Part shown: positions 1 to 5,650 of the stretch, one piece after another
How the letters are laid out: each line of letters opens with the position of its first letter
How positions within the stretch are numbered: position 1 is the first letter of the stretch
NCBI GenBank assembly: GCA_030673005.1
Contig: DAOVFI010000133.1
Coordinates: forward strand, 1-6,681
Length of the DNA: 6,681 nt
Direction: 5' to 3'
Origin: Planctomycetales bacterium
GTDB taxonomy: Bacteria > Planctomycetota > Phycisphaerae > SM23-33
Notes under the pieces: generated by a model
Databases searched by the model: none
What the model saw: only the letters and a program-made list of their open reading frames with translations
Told to the model about the DNA's origin: nothing
Program-made: the position numbers and the translations under genes

Positions 1-120
1 GAGCTTCAGCGCGGTTACGAATTCAAAGGCCGGGTGCTCAGACCGGCGAAGGTGGTCGTCTCCTCGCATCAGCCGGACGAAAACGCCGGACAGAATGAAC
101 AAACCGATAAAGGTGAATAA
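1..120 (+). CDS. grpE: GrpE nucleotide-exchange factor, C-terminal end (5' truncated by window)
   Basis: The window opens inside a + strand frame that ends in TAA at 118-120 and gives 39 residues. The start of this fragment, ELQRGYEFKGRVLRPAKVVV, matches the conserved C-terminal beta-domain signature of GrpE (GY...RVLRPAKV.V), the part that contacts the DnaK nucleotide-binding domain. A short polar tail rich in D, E, Q and N follows, as is common at GrpE C-termini. GrpE releases ADP from DnaK in the cytoplasmic Hsp70 cycle. The next gene starts 3 nt after the stop and its ribosome binding site lies inside the last grpE codons, so the two are very probably cotranscribed. The N-terminal coiled coil is outside the window. 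Confidence 0.88.
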   Translation, partial: ELQRGYEFKGRVLRPAKVVVSSHQPDENAGQNEQTDKGE

Positions 121-122
121 CT

Positions 123-422
123 ATGCCTACTTATGATTACAATTGCGACGCCTGCGGTGCGGAATTCGAGATGTTCCAGTCGATAACTGCCAACCCGATC
201 AGGAAATGTCCCGAATGTGGAAAACTCCGCGTCCGCAGGCTGATCGGCGCCGGCGCCGGGATAATCTTCAAAGGCAGCGGATTCTATCAGACCGACTATC
301 GCAGCGAATCGTACCGCAAGGACGCCGAAAAAGAAAAACCCACCAAAAAGACAGCAAAAGATTCGTCAAAAGATAAATCCACTCCGCCCAAATCGTCCGA
401 TAATATAAAGAGCGCCGAATGA
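123..422 (+). CDS. FmdB-family zinc-ribbon protein
   Basis: This 99-residue protein begins MPTYDYNCDACGAEFE and has two CxxC pairs (C8/C11 and C29/C32, the second in CPECGK). Together they form the single zinc ribbon of the FmdB/CxxC_CXXC_SSSS regulatory-protein family. The following GAGAGIIFKGSGFYQTDYR stretch (about residues 42-60) is also a family hallmark. The last 35-40 residues are a low-complexity K/S/D tail, probably disordered. The family's role is poorly established; it was named for a putative regulator of formamidase, so no specific function is assigned. The ATG is preceded by AAAGGTGA (109-116) at 6-nt spacing, overlapping the end of grpE, which suggests translational coupling. 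Pairing with grpE/dnaJ chaperone genes is, from memory, frequent in planctomycetes. Confidence 0.9.
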   Translation: MPTYDYNCDACGAEFEMFQSITANPIRKCPECGKLRVRRLIGAGAGIIFKGSGFYQTDYRSESYRKDAEKEKPTKKTAKDSSKDKSTPPKSSDNIKSAE

Positions 423-430
423 TTTGCAGA

Positions 431-520
431 CCGGGTGGCACGGTCAAGCCGAACAAAGTGAGGCTTGGCCGTGATGTCGCCGGACCACGGCCAAGTCTTT
501 GACTTGACCGTGCCACCCGG
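431..520. repeat. Two-tier palindromic repeat element, possible terminator
   Basis: A 90-bp foldback lies 8 nt after the FmdB stop. The outer arms 431-448 and 503-520 are a perfect 18-bp inverted repeat (CCGGGTGGCACGGTCAAG and its complement). Inside it are a 5-bp pairing (454-458 with 497-501) and a perfect 10-bp pairing (464-473 with 486-495, CTTGGCCGTG), leaving a 12-nt loop. The right arm is followed by TAG and five Ts (524-528), so the transcript could act as a factor-independent terminator for grpE-fmdB. The nested GC-rich structure resembles dispersed palindromic repeats rather than an ordinary terminator. Its ends resemble those of the repeat at 4661-4780. Confidence 0.8.
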
Positions 521-639
521 TAGTTTTTCCGGCACAGGCTACCATGCAATTCAGGAAGGTAAGTATTAGCCCGGCGTGTAAGGGGTGGCGCCGGGGCGAT
601 ATAAGGGCTGGTGAACAGCGCCCCTCAGGAGAGACACAG

Positions 640-1389
640 ATGAGAATTCCGGCACTACTGTTGACGGTTCTGATGGCGACCGGTTCGGTTTTCGGCCTGG
701 GTACCCCCAAGGACGACGGTCCGCTGAAGGACAAAAAACCGAAGAAAACAACCACTACCTACAAAAAACCGCTTTTACGCGGAATGCACGCACGTATGGC
801 CAAGGAATGCAAGCTGGACAGGGATCAGCAGAGAGAAATCGCCCGGTTGAGCAGGCTGCGGAACGAAGCATTGAAGGAGTACAAGAAATCCATCAGCCAG
901 GAACACAGGGACCTCAGGGCGCAGTTGGTCCAGGCCAGGAAGAAGGGCGACAAGAAGGCGGTGAAGGAAACCTACGGAAAATTACTCGCACTTCGTAAAA
1001 GGCCGAAGGAAATCAGAAAGCAGTGGCGGGTGAAAATTATGGCTGTTCTGACACCGGAACAGCTGGCCGAATGGCGAAAATACCAGGCCATGCTGGGCGT
1101 CAAGAGAAGATTCAAGACCGCCGCCCTCAAAAAGGACCAGTTTGCCCTGATCGAGGCCGCCTATACCGAGCAGGTAGCGAGTGTGGACCCTGCCGATAAA
1201 AAAGCGCGTACGCAGGCTATGAAAAAACTGTTCGAATATATCTCAAAGGAAATCCTCACCGAAGCCCAGCGGACAGCGACGACCAAACCGAAACGGAAAA
1301 CGACGACACAGCCGAGTGATTCAGAAAAGACAAAGAAGAGCGAAAGGTCTAAAGATAAGAAGGCAGTAAAAGGCGCGCGGGAAAAATAA
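640..1389 (+). CDS. Secreted Lys-rich Spy/CpxP-like (LTxxQ) protein
   Basis: From ATG 640 the product is 249 residues. This start is chosen because AGGAGAGA (627-634) lies 5 nt upstream and a signal peptide then opens the protein: MRIPALLLTVLMATGSVFG, with cleavage likely around residue 19. The in-frame ATG at 544 would put 32 unlikely residues before it. Residues 45-150 look helical and highly charged. LTPEQ occurs at 137-141 and a second LTxxQ (LTEAQ) at 206-210, the short motifs typical of Spy/CpxP-type envelope chaperones and stress proteins. Residues 211-249 are a K/T/S-rich, probably disordered basic tail. Export to the periplasm is inferred from the signal peptide. A chaperone or metal-sensing role is only a family-level guess. 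The gene stands alone after the palindrome at 431-520. Confidence 0.72.
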   Translation: MRIPALLLTVLMATGSVFGLGTPKDDGPLKDKKPKKTTTTYKKPLLRGMHARMAKECKLDRDQQREIARLSRLRNEALKEYKKSISQEHRDLRAQLVQARKKGDKKAVKETYGKLLALRKRPKEIRKQWRVKIMAVLTPEQLAEWRKYQAMLGVKRRFKTAALKKDQFALIEAAYTEQVASVDPADKKARTQAMKKLFEYISKEILTEAQRTATTKPKRKTTTQPSDSEKTKKSERSKDKKAVKGAREK

Positions 1390-1408
1390 TTTTATCGTGA
1401 TGATTTTC

Positions 1409-1436
1409 AAGCCCGGACATTCGAATGGTCGGGCTT
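1409..1436 (+). terminator. Weak hairpin after the LTxxQ gene
   Basis: AAGCCCG (1409-1415) pairs with CGGGCTT (1430-1436) around an ATTCGAAT centre, 20 nt after the stop codon. The arms and position suit a transcription terminator, but no T-tract follows (CGTGCGTAACC), so termination is uncertain. Just downstream, TGCGTAAC is repeated at 1439-1446 and 1451-1458 with a 12-bp period, of unknown meaning. Confidence 0.35.
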
Positions 1437-1499
1437 CGTGCGTAACCTTTTGCGTAACTCTTTCCGGGCGTATCCTGCGATAATAAACGAAAAACTCAC

Positions 1500-1528
1500 T
1501 TGAAAACGCCCCGTATTGCGGCGAGAAT
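1500..1528 (+). promoter_or_regulatory. Putative sigma70-type promoter of the tRNA gene
   Basis: TTGAAA (1500-1505) is followed after exactly 17 bp by GAGAAT (1523-1528), a 4/6 match to TATAAT. Transcription would begin a few bases before the tRNA 5' end at 1539. The spacing is ideal but the -10 is weak, so this is a plausible rather than certain promoter. Confidence 0.4.
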
Positions 1529-1538
1529 ACTTTTACGT

Positions 1539-1612
<74 letters not shown>

Positions 1613-1643
1613 ATGTAAAGATTGCAGGACAGTCAGTTTTTTC

Positions 1644-1673
1644 TTGACAGGTTTTCGGGCCTGCGACTATAAA
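1644..1673 (+). promoter_or_regulatory. Near-consensus sigma70 promoter upstream of the microprotein
   Basis: A perfect TTGACA (1644-1649) is followed after 18 bp by TATAAA (1668-1673), 5/6 to consensus. The predicted start near 1680 leaves about 38 nt of leader before the ATG at 1718. It is the best promoter-like sequence in the window. It probably drives the 40-residue microprotein and, with no clear terminator between them, holA. The T-run at 1637-1642 just upstream could end tRNA transcription, but no stem precedes it. Confidence 0.65.
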
Positions 1674-1717
1674 ATGCACCGTCCTGTTCGGTTGCATTAG
1701 GCTCGAAGGAGAAAATT

Positions 1718-1840
1718 ATGTTGGATGTTGGAATGTTGGCAGCATGGACTGACGCCTTTGTCTGGTGGCAGGCTCCGCTTTTGGTCCTGGTGATTCTGCT
1801 GGTCGTATTGCTGGTTATGTACCGCCGGAAGCAGATGTAA
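1718..1840 (+). CDS. 40-residue single-pass membrane microprotein
   Basis: The frame runs from ATG 1718 to TAA 1838-1840 and gives 40 residues. AAGGAG (1706-1711) lies 6 nt before the ATG, an excellent ribosome binding site, and the near-consensus promoter at 1644-1673 lies upstream. Residues 1-20 (MLDVGMLAAWTDAFVWWQAP) are amphipathic and Trp-rich. Residues 21-34 are almost pure L/V/I, forming a transmembrane helix with part of the preceding segment. The end, MYRRKQM, is a positive cytoplasmic anchor, so topology is probably N-out/C-in. I do not recognise the family. The promoter, Shine-Dalgarno sequence, hydrophobic core and positive anchor together make a real gene likely. It may be cotranscribed with holA, but no functional link is implied. 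Confidence 0.7.
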   Translation: MLDVGMLAAWTDAFVWWQAPLLVLVILLVVLLVMYRRKQM

Positions 1841-1993
1841 CGACTATCTGGATAGTCGGGGCGGCGTTGCCGTTATTGACATTGGCTGCCCGGACGAACA
1901 CCTCTGGGCCGATTCCGGAAAGACCGATGAATCGGCCCTGTACTGTGCGCTGACGTTGACGGCGTGGCGCGCTGTCCGCAGCGGGAACACGCG
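1841..1993 (+). other. Intergenic stretch before holA with an immediate hairpin
   Basis: Directly after the microprotein stop, CGACTATC (1841-1848) and GATAGTCG (1851-1858) form a perfect short hairpin without a T-tract. The remaining 135 bp hold no ORF with a normal start. One + strand frame stays open from about 1794 through this stretch and into holA, and it reads as plausible protein (around 1865-1900: VAVIDIGCPDEHLWADSG), but it has no ATG, GTG or TTG. It may be chance or a remnant. No second promoter is evident. Confidence 0.4.
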
Positions 1994-2908
1994 ATGGCGC
2001 AATCCCTCCCAAAACCCGTCTATATACTGCACGGCCAGGACGAGTATCTCCGCAGGCGCCGAAGCGAGGAAATCGTCCGCCGCCTTGTCGGGCGGGACGA
2101 GACAAACCTGACCGTCACTAAACTCGACGCATCGGCCGAGTTGTCGGACGTGCTGGACGAATTGAGGACGGCGCCGCTGCTGGCGCCGATGCGGGTCGTA
2201 ATCGTACGCGAAGCCGACAAGTTCGTCGTCGCCCACGCCGAGGCGCTCGAAAGGTATCTCGCCGCTCCTGCGCGGACGGCCTTTTTAATCCTGCTGATCG
2301 ATTCCTGGCCGCCGAAGACGCCCACCGGTCAGGCCGGCAAGGAAGTGCGCGAACGGGTCAAATCGCTCGACCGGATCGTCCGCAAGGTTGGCGAGTTAAC
2401 GAACTGTTCGCCAATCCCGGCCTCATCCCTTCCGAAATGGATCGCCGAAACCACCCAGGCGCAGAGCAAGCGGATTGCCCCGCAGGCCGCCCGACTGCTG
2501 GCCGAATGGATCGGAAACGACCTGTACCGCCTCGACGGGGAAATCGGCAAACTCGCGATCTACGTCGACCAGCGGGAGGAAATTACCGTCGAAGACGTCT
2601 CGGCCGTGGTAGTAGCCACCGTCGGGTCCGAGCCGTTCGCGCTGACAAACGCCATCGGAAGGCGCAACACCCACAAGGCGCTGGGAGAACTGTCGGCCCT
2701 GATGACCCGCCGGGGCGAAGAGATTCGCACGCTGGGAATGTTGGGGTGGCACGTCCGCAAAACCCTCGCCGGCGCCGGACGGTCCGCTGCGGCGCAGGCG
2801 CAATCACGCCGAGACGCCCGACGGCTACTCGCAGCCGACCTCGCCATCAAGACCGGCGCAGACCCCGTCACCACAATGCAACTGCTCGTTACACGAATGT
2901 GCATTTAG
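1994..2908 (+). CDS. holA: DNA polymerase III delta subunit
   Basis: The product is 304 residues from ATG 1994, within the usual range for bacterial HolA (about 330-345). The N-terminus MAQSLPKPVYILHGQDEYLR is the family signature (KPVY.L.G.DEYL). It continues through the AAA+-like domain without a functional Walker motif (RVVIVREADKF at 67-77) to the C-terminal collar domain. That domain ends with the conserved DLAIKTGADP...LL pattern close to the stop. Delta is the clamp-loader wrench that opens the DnaN sliding clamp at the replication fork. GTG 1964 would add ten residues with no family match; neither start has a strong Shine-Dalgarno sequence (GCGGGA precedes 1994). The TAG stop lies within the TTAG duplicated by the adjacent insertion, and the coding end appears intact. 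Confidence 0.88.
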   Translation: MAQSLPKPVYILHGQDEYLRRRRSEEIVRRLVGRDETNLTVTKLDASAELSDVLDELRTAPLLAPMRVVIVREADKFVVAHAEALERYLAAPARTAFLILLIDSWPPKTPTGQAGKEVRERVKSLDRIVRKVGELTNCSPIPASSLPKWIAETTQAQSKRIAPQAARLLAEWIGNDLYRLDGEIGKLAIYVDQREEITVEDVSAVVVATVGSEPFALTNAIGRRNTHKALGELSALMTRRGEEIRTLGMLGWHVRKTLAGAGRSAAAQAQSRRDARRLLAADLAIKTGADPVTTMQLLVTRMCI

Positions 2909-3115
2909 TACTACAGCGCGAAGTAATAACGCATAAAGCCTCTAAAATGTGGTAACGACACTTGTTACAGCAATGCGTTTAGCAATCAGCAATCAGCGGT
3001 CAGCAGTCAGAATACTCGATGTACGTCAGGCGCCCATATCTGTTGGCTGATTGCTGATTGCTGAACGCTGAACGCTCTTTCTTGTAACGATTTCGTTATA
3101 CTTCGCGCTGTAGTA
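2909..3115. mobile_element. MITE-like foldback element with terminal inverted repeats and TTAG duplication
   Basis: The 207-bp non-coding element starts TACTACAGCGCGAAGTA (2909) and ends with its complement. The ends 2909-2931 and 3094-3115 match over 22 of 23 bases with one single-base indel. It is flanked by TTAG on both sides (2905-2908 and 3116-3119), consistent with a 4-bp target-site duplication. A second inverted repeat lies inside: 2981-2997 and 3046-3062 are perfect over 17 bp and extend to 22/23 (2975-2997 with 3046-3068). Small hairpins with GTAAC/GTTAC arms sit at 2952-2968 and 3084-3098. It encodes no transposase, so it would need one supplied in trans. It lies between two convergent genes, so its transcript could fold as a bidirectional terminator. 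Confidence 0.8.
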
Positions 3116-4507
3116 TTAGACCGGCTCGAATCGCGCCTGGAAGAACCTTAGCACCTCCGGCTCGTAGGTGAAGCGCAGACCCCTGACCTCCCCGGCGTTC
3201 TCGAAGACCTCTATCACGCCCTCTGCCGTTACGTCCATGTGCGCCTGGGTATAGACCCTTCGCGGCAGCGTCAGGCGAACCAGTTCCAGTTTGGGCATGT
3301 AGTTCTCGCCGGTATCCTTGTTTCGACCGGCGGATACCGCCCCGCGCTCCATCGACCGGACGCCCGACTGGACGTAAATTGCCGCAGAGAGCGCCTGTGC
3401 GGGAAACTGCTCCTGCGGTATGTGAGGAAGGAAACTCCTGGCGTTCAGAAAGACCGCGTGCCCGCCAACCGGTTTGACGATCGGGACGCCGGCCTCGGCG
3501 ATCTTCCGACCGAGATATTCGACCTGACCGACCCGGGCGCGGATGTGGTCGTCGTGGACCGATTCGGTGATGCCGATGGCCAAGGCCTCCATATCGCGAC
3601 CGGCCATCCCGCCGTACGTGTGAAGACCCTCATAGACCACTACCATATTGCAGGCGCGCTCGTACAGGTTCCTGTCGTTCATCGCCAGGAATCCGCCGAT
3701 GTTGACCATCGGGTCCTTCTTTGCGGACATCGTCGCAATATCGGTCAGCGAGCATATCTCAAAGGCTATCTCCGCGACCGACTTTTCGGACCAGCCGTCC
3801 TCGCGCTGCTGGATGAAGAAGGCGTTTTCGGCCAGGCGGGTCATATCGTGGACGATGGGGATTTTGTGCTCGTCGCACCACCGGCGGAGTTGCCTGAGGT
3901 TCGCCATCGAGATCGGCTGACCCCCGGCCATGTTCACGCACGTGGCGATGCAGACGTAGGGAATCTTCTTTGCGCCGACCTTTTCGACCAGTGCGTCCAG
4001 TTTGGCGAAATCCACGTTTCCCTTGAACGGGTGCGTATCGGCCGGATCGTGGGCCTGGTCGATGATTACATCGACGAACGTCCCGCCGGCCAACTCCTGG
4101 TGAAGGCGGGTGGTGGTGAAGTACATGTTGCCGGGTATGTAGTCGCCCCGGTTAATCATTATCTGCGAGAGGATGTGCTCTGCGCCGCGTCCCTGGTGGG
4201 TCGGGACGGTGTATTTGTAACTGTAATACTTTTCCACAGTCTCGATCAGATGGTAGAAGTTGCGCGACCCGGCGTAGGCCTCGTCGCCCATCATCAGGCC
4301 GGACCACTGGCGGTCCGACATCGCCGAGGTGCCCGAATCGGTAAGCAGGTCGATATAAACGTCCTCGCTCCGCAGCAGGAACGTGTTGTAACCCGCCTGC
4401 CCGATCGCCGACAAGCGGTCTTCGCGACTGGTCATCTTGAGCAGTTCGACCATCTTTATTTTGTAAGGTTCCGCCCACGATTTTCTTCGTTTCTGTTTTT
4501 CTGTCAT
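3116..4507 (-). CDS. tpl: Tyrosine phenol-lyase (tryptophanase-family PLP lyase)
   Basis: The product is 463 residues from the ATG complementary to 4505-4507, with GGGAG 5 nt upstream; a longer in-frame extension to 4708 lacks family similarity. Tyrosine phenol-lyase cleaves L-tyrosine to phenol, pyruvate and ammonia in the cytosol, using PLP and a monovalent cation. The sequence aligns without gaps to the Citrobacter enzyme as I remember it, at a constant offset of 7. The PLP lysine is K264 in TMSAKKD, the pyridine-nitrogen Asp is D221, and R224 and Y78 are present. R388 and M386 in GVRSMERG correspond to the phenol-binding R381 and M379, and F455/F456 in LRFF to F448/F449. Tryptophanases lack that Arg, so tyrosine specificity is favoured over indole production. 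The gene converges on holA and diverges from the R-M genes. Confidence 0.82.
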   Translation of the reverse strand: MTEKQKRRKSWAEPYKIKMVELLKMTSREDRLSAIGQAGYNTFLLRSEDVYIDLLTDSGTSAMSDRQWSGLMMGDEAYAGSRNFYHLIETVEKYYSYKYTVPTHQGRGAEHILSQIMINRGDYIPGNMYFTTTRLHQELAGGTFVDVIIDQAHDPADTHPFKGNVDFAKLDALVEKVGAKKIPYVCIATCVNMAGGQPISMANLRQLRRWCDEHKIPIVHDMTRLAENAFFIQQREDGWSEKSVAEIAFEICSLTDIATMSAKKDPMVNIGGFLAMNDRNLYERACNMVVVYEGLHTYGGMAGRDMEALAIGITESVHDDHIRARVGQVEYLGRKIAEAGVPIVKPVGGHAVFLNARSFLPHIPQEQFPAQALSAAIYVQSGVRSMERGAVSAGRNKDTGENYMPKLELVRLTLPRRVYTQAHMDVTAEGVIEVFENAGEVRGLRFTYEPEVLRFFQARFEPV

Positions 4508-4586
4508 CTTTACTCCCGGGAAAATCCCCCAGAATGATACACACCACAAGGGTATCGAATAATCATATTTTTCACAAAGGGAAAAC
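4508..4586. promoter_or_regulatory. Divergent control region between the lyase and R-M genes
   Basis: This short intergenic stretch must serve both directions. Its AT-rich core (4555-4577) stands out from its GC-rich surroundings. On the - strand, TATCAT (complement of 4534-4539) is a 5/6 -10 match placed about 27 nt before the lyase start codon, but its -35 is poor. On the + strand, TTTACT (4509-4514) and AATGAT lie at 18-bp spacing, also weak. No operator or control-protein box is evident. The assignment rests mainly on position. Confidence 0.35.
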
Positions 4587-4634
4587 ATGGGTCTTGATCC
4601 GGTGTCCGATTTGATCAACGATCCGGCCCGATGA
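4587..4634 (+). CDS. Possible 15-codon leader peptide coupled to the methyltransferase
   Basis: ATG 4587 follows AAAGGGA (4576-4582) at good spacing and opens a frame of 15 codons, MGLDPVSDLINDPAR. Its TGA (4632-4634) overlaps the ATG at 4631 as ATGA, the classical translational-coupling arrangement. The ATG at 4631 has no Shine-Dalgarno sequence of its own, so coupling would explain how it is started. The frame contains all three GATC sites clustered here (4596, 4613, 4620). It could be a regulatory leader, the end of a lost upstream gene, or chance. Confidence 0.4.
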   Translation: MGLDPVSDLINDPAR

Positions 4635-5650
4635 GCGAAGACGCAAAAAATCCCCCCGCCGGGTGCCGTGGCCGCGGTGTTTGCGGCCACGCTGAAACCG
4701 ATGTACACGCCTGCCTGTCCGGCTTGCCTACCGGCAGGCAGGTAGGCAAGGTGGTCGCAAACACAGCGACCACGCCACCCCCTTATTTCAAAGGCGAGGC
4801 CGGGCGATTCGTCCTCTACCGGGGCGACTGCCTCGAACTGATGCCGCTGCTGCCGGAAGCGTCGTTCGATCTCATCTTCGCCGACCCGCCGTATTTCCTC
4901 TCAAACGGCGGAATCACATGCCAGGCCGGGAAGATGGTCTCCGTCAACAAGGGAAAATGGGACCGCTCGATGGGTTTTGCGGGCAACTACGCCTTCACGA
5001 CCGACTGGATTTCACGCTGCCGGAGGCTGCTGAAACCCAACGGGACAATGTTCGTCTCCGGCACCAGCCACATCATCCACATCGTCGGAGCCGTAATGGA
5101 CGAACTGGGCCTGAAAATCCTCAACGACATCACCTGGGTAAAGCCCAACCCGCCCCCGAACCTCTCCTGCCGGTACTTCACACACGCAGCCGAGACGATC
5201 CTCTGGGCCGGACGCGATAAAAAATGCCGACACAAGTTCAACTACCCGTTAATGAAACGAATCAACGGCGGAAAGCAGATGAAGAGCGTCTGGACGGATA
5301 TAGAAACGCCCCGCCGCGACGAAAAAGTCTTCGGAAAGCACCCCACGCAGAAACCCCTTTCCCTTCTGGAGCGAATCATCGCAGCCGCCAGCGACGAAGA
5401 CGACCTCATCCTAGACCCCTTCAGCGGATCGGCCACCACAGGCATCGCCGCGGCAAGAATGAACAGAAGATCCGTCGGACTGGAGATGGAAACGGAATTT
5501 CTGGAACTCAGCAAGAAGCGATTTGAACGTGAATATTTAGAAGCAGGTTACTCGCCCTTGCTTGATTACGAGAGACAAGCCAATGCCGATACTAGCAAGC
5601 AGAAAAATGCCGCCGGAAAAGTTTCTAGCAGACTTTTTAGCAACACTTAA
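4631..5650 (+). CDS. DpnA-like beta-class DNA adenine-N6 methyltransferase (GATC)
   Basis: The frame encodes 339 residues; the enzyme proper starts near residue 52. The motifs run in beta-class order. Motif IV is DPPY (85-88) in LIFADPPYFLSNGG. The target-recognition part follows with NLSCRYFTHAAETILWA (177-193). Then come HPTQKP (237-242) and AdoMet-binding motif I DPFSGSATTG (262-271). FADPPYFLSNGGI, NPxPNLSCRYFTH and GGKQMKSVW closely match M2.DpnII (DpnA) as I remember it, so GATC adenine methylation is likely. DpnA is about 268 residues; the excess is an N-terminal stretch encoded by a palindromic repeat (residues 11-50) and a C-terminal tail (about 303-339) overlapping the nuclease gene. 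ATG 4631 fits the leader coupling; GTG 4751 (299 residues) would skip most of the repeat. Confidence 0.88.
   Translation: MSEDAKNPPAGCRGRGVCGHAETDVHACLSGLPTGRQVGKVVANTATTPPPYFKGEAGRFVLYRGDCLELMPLLPEASFDLIFADPPYFLSNGGITCQAGKMVSVNKGKWDRSMGFAGNYAFTTDWISRCRRLLKPNGTMFVSGTSHIIHIVGAVMDELGLKILNDITWVKPNPPPNLSCRYFTHAAETILWAGRDKKCRHKFNYPLMKRINGGKQMKSVWTDIETPRRDEKVFGKHPTQKPLSLLERIIAAASDEDDLILDPFSGSATTGIAAARMNRRSVGLEMETEFLELSKKRFEREYLEAGYSPLLDYERQANADTSKQKNAAGKVSSRLFSNT
4661..4780. repeat. Palindromic repeat lying in frame in the methyltransferase 5' end
   Basis: The arms 4661-4690 and 4751-4780 are an imperfect 30-bp inverted repeat (26 of 30 matches, one of the others a G-T pair), beginning GGGTGCCGTGG and ending CCACGCCACCC. 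Nested directly inside the right arm is a second palindrome, CTTGCCTACC (4723-4732) and GGTAGGCAAG (4741-4750), with an 8-nt GGCAGGCA loop that can also pair with TGCCTGTC (4712-4719). The 120 bp is 40 codons with no stop in the methyltransferase frame and reads around CLSGLPTGRQVGKV. From memory, the CTGCCTACCGGCAGGCAGG-type core recurs as an intergenic repeat in many uncultured bacteria. Confidence 0.8.

Noticed and set aside
544..639. Upstream ATG start for the LTxxQ protein
   Set aside because: It has no ribosome binding site and would bury the clear signal peptide that begins at 640.
1765..1953. 62-codon + strand ORF overlapping the microprotein
   Set aside because: It lacks a good start context and is out of frame with the microprotein, which has the promoter, ribosome site and coherent membrane helix.
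2437..2955. 172-codon + strand ORF inside holA
   Set aside because: It is an Arg/Pro-rich shadow frame typical of GC-rich genes and runs into the mobile element.
2981..3068. CRISPR-like short repeats
   Set aside because: The 7-bp units are tandem, without spacers, and in inverted orientation inside a foldback element.
3239..4537. Long + strand ORF of 432 codons opposite the lyase gene
   Set aside because: It is the antisense shadow of a gene with clear family residues throughout. Its own translation shows no recognisable domain, and it arises from high third-position GC.
4508..4708. N-terminal extension of the lyase to 530 residues
   Set aside because: The family begins near the MTEK start, which has a Shine-Dalgarno sequence. 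The extension reads backwards through the R-M leader and the palindromic repeat.
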